Assembly (NCBI GenBank): GCA_963775275.1
Contig: CAVZII010000005.1
Coordinates: 1,488,001 to 1,552,000, forward strand
From: JANWHQ01 sp963775275
GTDB lineage: Bacteria; Pseudomonadota; Alphaproteobacteria; Caulobacterales; Caulobacteraceae
DNA: 64,000 nt
Direction: 5' to 3'
In this document: piece after piece, positions 54,644 to 63,495 of the stretch
Position numbering within the stretch: the first letter of the stretch is position 1
Layout: each line of letters starts with the position of its first letter
Position numbers and translations under genes: made by a program
The notes under the pieces: model-generated
Told to the model about the DNA's origin: nothing
The model's database searches: none
Seen by the model: the letters and a program-made list of their open reading frames with translations, nothing else

Positions 54644-55624
54644 ATGACGCTGATGGGGATCGAGAGCCTGGTCTACGGCGTGGATGATCTCGATGCGTCC
54701 ATGCGCTTCTACGACGACTTCGGCCTCCAGTCCGCCTCTCGGGACGACGCCGGCGTGACCTACCGCCTTGCCGAAGGCTCGGCCTTCACCGTCCGACGCA
54801 GCAGCGATCCGGGCCTGCCGCCGCCCTTCCTCAACGGCCCGGGCCCGCGCGAGGTGATCTGGGGGGTCGACACCCTGTCCGCGCTCGACGCCGTCGAGGC
54901 TGAACTCGGTCGCGACCGGGACGTTCGGCGCGACCCCGACGGGACATTGCACGCCCGCGACGAGGCGGGAATCAACATCGGCTTCCGGCTGTTCGAACGG
55001 CGCGATCTCGGGGTCGAACCGGCCCCGCCCGAGAACAACCTGTCGACGGTCAGGCGCCTGAACACGCACCGCAAATGGTATGACCGCGCGCGCCCCAAGC
55101 TGATCAACCACGTCGTCTTCGGCGTGCCGGACGTGGACAAGGCCGTGGCCTTCTACGTCGACCGGCTGGGTTTCCGAGTGACGGACGTCATGCGCGGCTT
55201 TGGCATGTTCATGCGCTGCGATGGACGTCGCGACCACCACAACCTGTTCTTCTTCCGAGGGGGCGGTCGGCTGTTCTTCAGCCACGTCTCCTTCGGCGTC
55301 GAAACCATCGATGAGCTGATGGTGGGCGCCATGCATATGCAACGGCGAGGATGGCGCAGCCCGGCCGGCCTGGGCCGCCATCGCATCAGCTCCCTTGTCT
55401 TCTACTACATGGACAGTCCGGCCGGCGGGCAGACGGAATACAGCGCCGACTCCGACTATCTGGACGATGACTGGACGCCGCGCCTTTGGGACCAGGCGTT
55501 CGGGCAGCACCACTGGCTGGCGGTGTTGCCGCAGGACGATCGGATCGCCGCCACCGGTGAGGCCGAGCCGCTCGACGGCCCTCTGCCCAGACTTGACGAC
55601 ACGGCCAGGCCGCGGGGCCCCTAG
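54644..55624 (+). CDS. Two-domain VOC protein, extradiol-dioxygenase-like
   Basis: 326 residues, two vicinal-oxygen-chelate modules. N-module: IESLVYGVDDLDASMRFYDDF. C-module: LINHVVFGVPDVDKAVAFYVD (His ligand 1), LFFSHVSFGVETIDE (His ligand 2) and GQTEYSADSDYLDD (Glu ligand), spaced as in type I extradiol dioxygenases. Would cleave a catecholic ring with Fe(II) and O2. GGAGGGGG precedes the ATG. Substrate unknown; the sequence is closer to uncharacterised sphingomonad-type enzymes than to classical BphC, judging by motif spacing only. Confidence 0.82.
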   Translation: MTLMGIESLVYGVDDLDASMRFYDDFGLQSASRDDAGVTYRLAEGSAFTVRRSSDPGLPPPFLNGPGPREVIWGVDTLSALDAVEAELGRDRDVRRDPDGTLHARDEAGINIGFRLFERRDLGVEPAPPENNLSTVRRLNTHRKWYDRARPKLINHVVFGVPDVDKAVAFYVDRLGFRVTDVMRGFGMFMRCDGRRDHHNLFFFRGGGRLFFSHVSFGVETIDELMVGAMHMQRRGWRSPAGLGRHRISSLVFYYMDSPAGGQTEYSADSDYLDDDWTPRLWDQAFGQHHWLAVLPQDDRIAATGEAEPLDGPLPRLDDTARPRGP

Positions 55625-55663
55625 CCCGCGCGTCAATGGCCCGACACCCCCCAGGAGGACCGC

Positions 55664-56212
55664 ATGACCATCAACATCCGCCGGATCGTCACCGGGGTGA
55701 ACGCCGACGGCAAAGCGGTGGTGATCCAGGATGGCCCCGCGCCCAAGACCAACGCGCGTCCGGCGATCGGGGTGCAAGGCGCGATGATCTGGGTCGAGGA
55801 CGAAACGCCCGTCGACCTCTCCCGATACGCCGACCCCACCGACCGCGAGATCGGCGTCGCGCCGCCCACTGGCGGCTCGATCATCCGCGTCGTCGATTTC
55901 CTTCCTCAGCCGGAGGAGATCGATAACGAGGCCTTCCTCAAGGAGATGGGCCTCAGCGCAGACCACGGCGGGGGCCACGCCTTCATGCACCGCACCCGGA
56001 GCATCGATTACGCCATCGTCCTGAAGGGCGAGATCGACATGCTCCTGGACGAGGGAGAGGTCCATGTGAAGGCTGGCGACATCCTGATCCAGCGCGGGAC
56101 CAATCACGCCTGGGTCAATCGCGGGCCGCAGACCTGCCGGATCGTGTTCGTGCTCATCGACGCCAAGGACTTCCCGCCGCCGGATGGGCGGCCGTTCCCG
56201 CAGGCGGGCTGA
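55664..56212 (+). CDS. Cupin-domain protein
   Basis: 182 residues. A single C-terminal cupin: MHRTRSIDYAIVLKGEIDML (motif 1, one His plus Asp/Tyr), then GDILIQRGTNHAWVNRG (motif 2 with His). The N-terminal 90 residues form the IRRIVTGVNADGKAVVIQDG/VPPTGGS strand region common to cupins found next to ring-cleavage genes. Could be an isomerase, a hydrolase or a small dioxygenase; metal ligands look incomplete compared with gentisate dioxygenase. Confidence 0.8.
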   Translation: MTINIRRIVTGVNADGKAVVIQDGPAPKTNARPAIGVQGAMIWVEDETPVDLSRYADPTDREIGVAPPTGGSIIRVVDFLPQPEEIDNEAFLKEMGLSADHGGGHAFMHRTRSIDYAIVLKGEIDMLLDEGEVHVKAGDILIQRGTNHAWVNRGPQTCRIVFVLIDAKDFPPPDGRPFPQAG

Positions 56213-56235
56213 GCCGCGACAAGGGGGGCAAGGCC

Positions 56236-57522
56236 ATGAACGACAAGGAGCTGTCGCCCAAGGCGCTCTCCACGGCCGCCGCGTGCACCATCGGCATGAT
56301 GGTCAGCGTCGTGCCGTTCCACATCGGCACGTTTGCCTTGTTCCTGCAGCCAGTCTCCCACGAGTTCGGCTGGGGCCGCGCGGCGTTCGCCGCCTCCCTG
56401 AACATATCCGCGATCCTCGCCGCCCTGGCGGCGCCCTTCGTGGGCCGTGCGGTCGACCGGCTGGGCGCACGACGCCTCCTGATACCCGCGATCATCGTCT
56501 ACGGGCTGGCGACCATGGCCCAGTCCCAGCTCAGCCACTCGAAGCTGCAGTTCTACGCAACCTACGCGCTGCTGGGGTTCAGCGAGGCGGTGGCCGGCCC
56601 GGTGGCCTTTTCCCACCTGATCTCGTCCTGGTTCCACGCCAAGCGCGAACTCATGCTGTCGCTGGTGATCGGCGCGGCGCCCGCCGTGTCGATCATGATC
56701 ATGGCGCCGGTGACGCATCTGCTCATCGCGAACTTCGGGTGGCGCGCCGCCTATCTCGTTCTCGGCCTGATCATCCTTGGCCTCGGGTTTCCCTCCATGG
56801 CGTTCCTGCTGCACGAGCCCGAGCGCGAGGGCCCGCAGACCGCTGCTGGGCGCAGCGCGGCCATCGCCGCCCTTCCCGGCCGGAGCGTCTTGCAGGTGGC
56901 GTGCACGCTCACCTACTGGATGATCCTGCTGGCCCTTGTGATCCACTCGCTGGTCGTCGGCGGCGTGCGCGCGCACACCGTGGCCCTGCTCACGGACCGT
57001 GGCATGGCCATCGGGGTGGCGACGCTGGCGGTATCGCTGTCGGCTCTGGCGGGCTTGCTCGGCAATGTCGCCGCCGGGATGCTGCTTGATCGGGTGCAGA
57101 CGCCGCGGATCGCGATCCCGTTCTTCATCTCCGCGCTCGGGGGCCTGCTTCTGCTGCACCACGCGGCGAGCCCCGCCGTCGCGCTGCTGGGAGCGGCGAT
57201 CCTCGGATTCGGCATCGGCGCGGAGTCCGGCATCGGGCCCTATTTCCTCTCGCGCTACTTCGGCATGCGGGCCTTCGGGACGGTGTACGGCTCGCTGGTC
57301 TCGCTGCTGGCCATTTCCTCGGGCGTCGGGCCGATGCTGCTTGGCATCGCCTTCGACCGCACCGGCGGTTACGGGCGAGGTCTGGTCATCGCCGAGATCG
57401 GCCTCGCCGTCGGCACGGTGCTCGTCGCGCTCCTGGGCGGTTACGTCTATTCCGCAAGGCGAACGCCGTCGGAGCTGACCGAAACGACGCCGCCTGAAGG
57501 CGCGGCGGAAGCGGGGGCCTGA
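56236..57522 (+). CDS. MFS transporter (12-TM, aromatic-acid/monocarboxylate type)
   Basis: 428 residues, twelve spans. CTIGMMVSVVPFHIGTFALF, LAAPFVGRAVDRLGARRLL (motif A form), SRYFGMRAFGTVYGSLVS (mid-loop repeat of motif A) and GVGPMLLGIAFDRTGGY. The FGMRAFGTVYG segment is characteristic of the oxalate/formate- and monocarboxylate-like MFS branch. It probably carries the substrate across the inner membrane after TonB-dependent uptake. 23 bases after the cupin gene; two bases before the next. Confidence 0.87.
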   Translation: MNDKELSPKALSTAAACTIGMMVSVVPFHIGTFALFLQPVSHEFGWGRAAFAASLNISAILAALAAPFVGRAVDRLGARRLLIPAIIVYGLATMAQSQLSHSKLQFYATYALLGFSEAVAGPVAFSHLISSWFHAKRELMLSLVIGAAPAVSIMIMAPVTHLLIANFGWRAAYLVLGLIILGLGFPSMAFLLHEPEREGPQTAAGRSAAIAALPGRSVLQVACTLTYWMILLALVIHSLVVGGVRAHTVALLTDRGMAIGVATLAVSLSALAGLLGNVAAGMLLDRVQTPRIAIPFFISALGGLLLLHHAASPAVALLGAAILGFGIGAESGIGPYFLSRYFGMRAFGTVYGSLVSLLAISSGVGPMLLGIAFDRTGGYGRGLVIAEIGLAVGTVLVALLGGYVYSARRTPSELTETTPPEGAAEAGA

Positions 57523-57524
57523 GC

Positions 57525-58478
57525 ATGAGGCTTGTGTTGTTCCAGACGGAAGGCCTGGCGGCGACTCTGCCGGGTCTCCTGACCGATCGGGGCGTCGTCG
57601 ACGTCTCGCGTGTGACCGGCCTCGGCTACACGGCCCAGCTGACGATGACGGGGCTGATCGACCGTTTCGACGAGCTTGAGCCGGCGCTGCGCCGGATCGA
57701 GGCCGACGGGGAGGCGCTGCCGCTGGATCGGGTGAGGCTGCGCCCGCCGCTGCCCCGTCCGGGCAAGATCCTGGCCTGCATCGGCAACTTCTGGGAGCAT
57801 GCCCAGCGTGAGCCGCGACCGCTCAACATGTTCATGAAGAATCCCGACGCGGTCGTCGGTCCGGGCGACGTGATCGAGCTGCCGGAGTTTACCGAACCCT
57901 GGATGTTCATGCATGAGGCCGAGCTCGCCGTCGTCATCAAAGGCCCGGCAAAGCGCGTGCGCCGCGACGACTGGCGTAGCGCCGTGTTCGGCTACACGGC
58001 GATGATCGACGTTTCGGCCAGGGGCGACGGGCGGTTCACCTGGCCGCCGGGCCCTCCGGCGAGCTGGCTCGGCAAGTCGTTCGACACCTTCGCGCCCCTC
58101 GGTCCGTGCATCACCACCGCCGACGAGATCGAGGACCCCAACGCGCTTCACGTCAGGTTCTGGAACGACCAGCAGCTTCGCCACAACTACAGTACGGACG
58201 ACATGGAGCACCGGGTGGGCGAGCTGATCGAGTTCGCAACCACGGTCATGACGCTCAACACGGGCGACATCATCTCCTGCGGCACCAACCACGAAGGGCT
58301 GGGCGCGTTGCAGGACGGCGAGACGGTCGAGATCGACATAGAGAAGATCGGCCGCATGACGCTGACCGTTCATGATCCGCTGAAACGCACCTGGGAGCGG
58401 GGGGTCTACATGGGCCCCAACTCCACCAATCCGGAGGCCGTGAAGCGCAACCGACCGGATCGGACGCCTCCGACCTAG
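57525..58478 (+). CDS. Fumarylacetoacetate hydrolase-family protein
   Basis: 317 residues. FAH C-terminal fold: RPGKILACIGNFWEHAQRE, the metal ligands in HEAELAVVIKGPAK (E-x-E), YTAMIDVSARGDGRF, KSFDTFAPLGPCITTADEIEDPN and ISCGTNHEGLGAL. Acts as a C-C hydrolase, decarboxylase or hydratase on ring-cleavage products. Placed after a putative extradiol dioxygenase, hydrolysis of the cleavage product is the simplest role. Ends seven bases before the palindromic repeat. Confidence 0.9.
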   Translation: MRLVLFQTEGLAATLPGLLTDRGVVDVSRVTGLGYTAQLTMTGLIDRFDELEPALRRIEADGEALPLDRVRLRPPLPRPGKILACIGNFWEHAQREPRPLNMFMKNPDAVVGPGDVIELPEFTEPWMFMHEAELAVVIKGPAKRVRRDDWRSAVFGYTAMIDVSARGDGRFTWPPGPPASWLGKSFDTFAPLGPCITTADEIEDPNALHVRFWNDQQLRHNYSTDDMEHRVGELIEFATTVMTLNTGDIISCGTNHEGLGALQDGETVEIDIEKIGRMTLTVHDPLKRTWERGVYMGPNSTNPEAVKRNRPDRTPPT

Positions 58479-58484
58479 GGCATG

Positions 58485-58650
58485 CTAGTGTCCCGATTCC
58501 GAAGTTCGCCAGCGCATTTGCCAGGCAGATGCGAACTTCGGGATCGATAAGGACACTAGCAAATGTATAATTCTAGTGTGGTTTACGGATCAGAAGTTCG
58601 CAGCCGAGGGCGCCGCCATCATCATGCGAACTTCTGATCCACCACACTAG
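58485..58650 (-). repeat. Two-hairpin palindromic repeat, copy B (complete)
   Basis: Reverse complement of the copy at 35815-35970. Hairpin 2 here is 58485-58559 (CTAGTGTCC...CCGAAGTTCGC / GCGAACTTCGGG...GGACACTAG), then 13 AT-rich bases, then hairpin 1, 58573-58650 (78 bp, CTAGTGTGGT...ACCACACTAG). Both hairpins begin and end with CTAG. Lies between two convergent genes and supplies the stop codon of the amidohydrolase (TAG, reverse, 58647-58649). Confidence 0.88.
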
Positions 58651-59573
58651 AGCTTGAGCAGCGCCGCGGCATTGGAGCCCAGGATCTTGCTCCGGTCCGC
58701 CGCGCTGATCGGGGCGGCGTCCATGAAGGCGCGGCCCTCGCTGTTGGACGCGAACGGCCAGTCCACGGAAAACAGGACCCGGTCGGCTCCCATCTCCATG
58801 AGCGTGCAAACGAGGGCGGGGTTCGACCAGTTCGCCGCCGTGGTGATCCAGAAATGGTCGTGGAAGTACTCGGTCAGACGGCGTTTCAGGCGCATCCGCG
58901 CTGAGATCGCCGCGTCGCAGCGCACGATGGAGAAGGGCAGCAACTCGCCCATGTGCCCCAGGATCAGCTTCAACCTGGGGCACTCGTCCAACAGCCCGCA
59001 GACCATCAGCCGCAAGGCCTGGGTCGCGCTTTCCACGGTGTAGGACCAGCCGGGCCCGATCAAGGCGGGAAATCCCTTGTAGTAGGCCTCGACCACGGCC
59101 GCCGGCGCGGCGTCGGGGTGGATATAGATCGGGACGTCGAGTGCTTCGGCCGTCTGGAACACCGGCCAGAAGCGGCGGTCGTCCAGCGGGACGCCCGCGG
59201 CCATGCCGTGCAGCATGGCGCCCTTCAGGCCGAGGTCCTTCACCGCCCGTTCGAACTCTCGGCAAGCCTCGTCAGGCGCGGCCAGAGGCAGGGCGGCGAA
59301 ACCGGCGAATCGATCAGGGTGGCCGTCGATGGTCTTCCTGATCAGGTCGTTGACCTCGCGCGCCATCCGGACGGCCGGCTCGACCGGCAGGTTCTGGGGC
59401 CCGCTTGGGAAGTGCGAGATGACCTGCAGCTCGACGCCCGCCTCGTCCATGGCCCGCAGCCGCCCTTCCCCGAGATCGAGCAGGGCTGAACCCAGCGGTT
59501 CAAGCGGCAGCGACCCCAGCAGCCCGGGATGCGAAAAATGCTCTTCGAGCGCCACCACTTCGGGCCTTGCCAA
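58647..59573 (-). CDS. Amidohydrolase-2 family decarboxylase, gamma-resorcylate-decarboxylase-like
   Basis: 308 residues. TTG 59573 is chosen: it follows AAGGAGGGAGAA and gives ARPEVVALEEHFSH, matching the VALEEHF start of gamma-resorcylate and 5-carboxyvanillate decarboxylases (metal ligands E-x-H). Other signatures: FAALPLAAPDEACREF, PIYIHPDAAP (His), LILGHMGELLP (His) and LFSVDWPFASNSEG (Asp). Removes CO2 from a hydroxybenzoate, or hydrolyses a ring product. The frame opens upstream to 59828 but without family similarity. Transcribed toward the FAH gene from the other side of the repeat. Confidence 0.87.
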   Translation of the reverse strand: MARPEVVALEEHFSHPGLLGSLPLEPLGSALLDLGEGRLRAMDEAGVELQVISHFPSGPQNLPVEPAVRMAREVNDLIRKTIDGHPDRFAGFAALPLAAPDEACREFERAVKDLGLKGAMLHGMAAGVPLDDRRFWPVFQTAEALDVPIYIHPDAAPAAVVEAYYKGFPALIGPGWSYTVESATQALRLMVCGLLDECPRLKLILGHMGELLPFSIVRCDAAISARMRLKRRLTEYFHDHFWITTAANWSNPALVCTLMEMGADRVLFSVDWPFASNSEGRAFMDAAPISAADRSKILGSNAAALLKL

Positions 59574-59754
59574 GCCGTTCTCCCTCCTTGCCGCCTGAAG
59601 CGGCACCCTAGACAATCTCAGAGCCCGCCGCCATCGCACCCTCCGCCTCTGTTGCGGTGCACGGGGGCGCGTGTTATCAGGCGCCCGGCTTCGGGCGGCG
59701 CGTTCGCGAGGGCGCTGCGGCTTGCGTGCTTTCCTGAGCGCTTTCAAGCCCTTG

Positions 59755-59778
59755 CCCGGCGGGACAACCTCCGCCGGG
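59755..59778 (+). promoter_or_regulatory. Hairpin in the atp operon leader
   Basis: CCCGGCGG (59755-59762) pairs perfectly with CCGCCGGG (59771-59778) around an 8-base loop, 27 bases before the atpH start. No U-tract, so possibly an mRNA-stability or translation element. The rest of the 232-base gap 59574-59805 shows no gene. Confidence 0.4.
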
Positions 59779-59805
59779 TCACAAACAAACGTATCGGACG
59801 GACCG

Positions 59806-60360
59806 GTGGCAGACGATACCAAATCCACGGACGTGGGTGAGCGCTACGCGCAGGCCCTGTTCGAGCTGGCGAAGGCCCAGGGGCGGCTGGCAGCGGTGGA
59901 GTTTGACCTCAAGGCGTTCAAGGCCATGCGCCGCGAGAGCCGCGATCTGGCGCGACTGTTGTCCTCTCCCGCATTCAGCGCCGAGGACAAGGGCAAGGCC
60001 CTGCTGGCCGTGGCCGATGCGGCCGGGTTCGATGGGCTGACGCGCAAGTTCCTGGGCCTGATGGCCGCCAACCGGCGCGCCCAGGCGATCCTCGCCGCCG
60101 TGGCCGCCTTCGAGGCCCTGGCCGCCGCCGAGCGGGGCCAGGTCTCCGCCGAGGTGGTGACCGCGGTGAAACTCACCGCCGAGCAGGAGCGCGGGCTGAA
60201 GGCCGCGCTCAGGCAGGCGCTCGGCAAGGACCCCGAGATCGAGGCCCGGGTGGACCCGTCGATCCTCGGCGGCCTGAAGGTCAAGGTGGGCTCGCGGCTC
60301 TATGACGCGTCCCTGCGTTCCAAACTGGACTCCCTCCGTTTCGCCCTGAAGAGAGCGTAA
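59806..60360 (+). CDS. atpH: ATP synthase F1 delta subunit
   Basis: 184 residues from GTG 59806. The OSCP/delta pattern: ERYAQALFELAKAQG at the N-terminus, LLSSPAFSAEDKGKAL, FLGLMAANRRAQAI, and the C-terminal DPSILGGLKVKVGSRLYDASLRSKL signature. Links F1 to the stator stalk. The frame opens upstream to 59671 but this part is not similar. Three bases separate it from atpA. Confidence 0.95.
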   Translation: MADDTKSTDVGERYAQALFELAKAQGRLAAVEFDLKAFKAMRRESRDLARLLSSPAFSAEDKGKALLAVADAAGFDGLTRKFLGLMAANRRAQAILAAVAAFEALAAAERGQVSAEVVTAVKLTAEQERGLKAALRQALGKDPEIEARVDPSILGGLKVKVGSRLYDASLRSKLDSLRFALKRA

Positions 60361-60363
60361 GAC

Positions 60364-61899
<1,536 letters not shown>

Positions 61900-61900
61900 C

Positions 61901-62595
61901 ATGAGCGTTTCGGCGTCCATACTGGCCTGGTCGGCCCTGGCGCTGATGGTCGCGTTGTCGCCCGGACCCGACACCTTGCTGGTCGCGTCCAACGCGGCCC
62001 GGCGCGGTCATGCCGCAGGCCTTCTCACCGTGGCCGGAACGATGACCGGCGGGGTCTTCTACGCGGCGCTCTGCGGCTTCGGATTCATGAGCGTGCTGGT
62101 CGCCCAGCCTGCGCTCTACCTCGTGGTGAAGATCGCCGGCGCGGCCTATCTCGCCGTGATCGGCGCCCGGATGCTGTGGGGGGCGCTCAAGGGGCCCCCT
62201 TCCCGGCCTTCGGCCGGACTTCCCCCCGGGGGGAAGCTTTGCGCCGGCGCGGTCCTCCCCCCCCGGCGGAGGCGGCCCGCAGGGCCGCAGAGGGCGAACC
62301 TTTCCGGCAAGGTCTTCTGACCAATGTGCTGAACCCGAAGGTCGCGATCTTCTACCTGGCCGCCTTGCCGCAGTTCACGGGCCACGGCCCGGACGCGCCG
62401 CTGATGGGCGTGCTGTTGATCGCCATCCACTACGCCATGGGCGCGGCCTGGCTTTGTACGGTCGCGCTTGGCGCCGGCCGTCTGGGCGCCGCCTTCCGCG
62501 AGAGCGCGCTGATGCGCTGGCTGGAGGGCGTGGCGGGCCTGTTCCTGATCGGCGTGGCCGGCCGGCTCGCGCTCGAACGCGCCGAGGTGCACTGA
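61901..62595 (+). CDS. LysE/RhtB-family exporter, interrupted by a palindromic element and frameshifted
   Basis: N-terminal half: SALALMVALSPGPDTLLVASNAARRG and GTMTGGVFYAALCG, the LysE signature (P-G-P), up to GARMLWGALKG at 62192. C-terminal half, in another frame: GEPFRQGLLTNVLNPKVAIFYLAALPQF and the last spans, ending LALERAEVH. The join (62189-62262) is a GC-rich palindromic element, not family sequence. Exports amino acids or similar metabolites. Squeezed between atpA and atpG with overlapping ends, so it is co-transcribed. Probably inactive unless the element is tolerated. Confidence 0.82.
62189..62262 (+). repeat. GC-rich palindromic element inside the lysE-like gene
   Basis: Nested palindromes: AAGGGGCCCCCTT at the left edge, CCGGCC-TTC-GGCCGG (62203-62217), and the perfect 18-bp palindrome CTTCCCCCCGGGGGGAAG (62219-62236). 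It coincides with the loss of reading frame and has the look of an intergenic REP-like repeat inserted into coding sequence. Confidence 0.7.
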
Positions 62596-63476
62596 TGGCC
62601 AGCGTCAAGGAAATGCGGAGCCGCATCACCTCGGTGAAGGCGACGCAGAAGATCACCAAGGCCATGCAGATGGTGGCCGCGGCCAAGCTGCGCCGCGCGC
62701 AGGAGGCGGCCGAGAACGCGCGCCCCTACGCCCGGCGCATGGCCGCGGTGATCGCCAACCTGGCCAAGGGCGTCGCCGGCAAGCCCGGCGCGCCCGAGCT
62801 GCTGGCGGGCTCCGGGCGCGACCAGAAGCACCTGATCGTGGTCGCGACCTCCGACCGGGGTCTCGCCGGCGGGTTCAACACCGCGATCGTGCGGGCCGCG
62901 CGCGAGCGCATCGCCGAGCTGGCCAATGCGGGCAAGGAAGTCCGCATCATCTGCATCGGCAAGAAGGGACGCGACCAGCTGCGCCGCCTGCACGGCGACA
63001 AGTTCGTCGAGGCGTTCGACCTGTCGGGCGAGAAGACGATCTCCATCGCCTCGGCAGAGCCGGCCGCCCAGCTGATCCTCGCCCTCTTCGCCGAGGGCCA
63101 GGCGGACGTGGTCACCCTGTTCTACAGCCGCTTCAAGAGCGTGGTCAGCCAGGTCCCGACGGCCAGGCAGCTGATCCCGGCCGTTGTGGAGGAGGGGAGC
63201 GAGGCCGCCGACCTCGCCGGCGCCGCCTATGAGTACGAGCCCGACGAGGAGGAAATCCTGAAGATCCTCCTGCCGCGCAACATCACCGTCCAGATCCTGT
63301 CGGCCCTGTTCGAGAACCAGGCGGGCTTCTATGCCGCCCAGATGGCCGCCATGGACTCCGCCACCCGCAACGCCGGCGAGATGATCGACCGGCTGACCCT
63401 GCAGATGAACCGCACCCGCCAGGCGCAGATCACCAAGGAGCTGATCGAGATCATCTCCGGCGCCGAAGCCCTTTGA
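62595..63476 (+). CDS. atpG: ATP synthase F1 gamma subunit
   Basis: 293 residues. N-terminal MASVKEMRSRITSVKATQKITKAMQMVAAAKLRRAQ-type helix (KEMRSRITSVKATQKITKAM) and the C-terminal helix MDSATRNAGEMIDRLTLQMNR-type signature (ATRNAGEMIDRLTLQMNRTR). Central rotor shaft. ATG 62595 overlaps the TGA of the lysE-like gene, so its translation may be coupled to that gene's ending. Confidence 0.97.
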   Translation: MASVKEMRSRITSVKATQKITKAMQMVAAAKLRRAQEAAENARPYARRMAAVIANLAKGVAGKPGAPELLAGSGRDQKHLIVVATSDRGLAGGFNTAIVRAARERIAELANAGKEVRIICIGKKGRDQLRRLHGDKFVEAFDLSGEKTISIASAEPAAQLILALFAEGQADVVTLFYSRFKSVVSQVPTARQLIPAVVEEGSEAADLAGAAYEYEPDEEEILKILLPRNITVQILSALFENQAGFYAAQMAAMDSATRNAGEMIDRLTLQMNRTRQAQITKELIEIISGAEAL

Positions 63477-63495
63477 CGAGAGACCCGTAGAGCCC

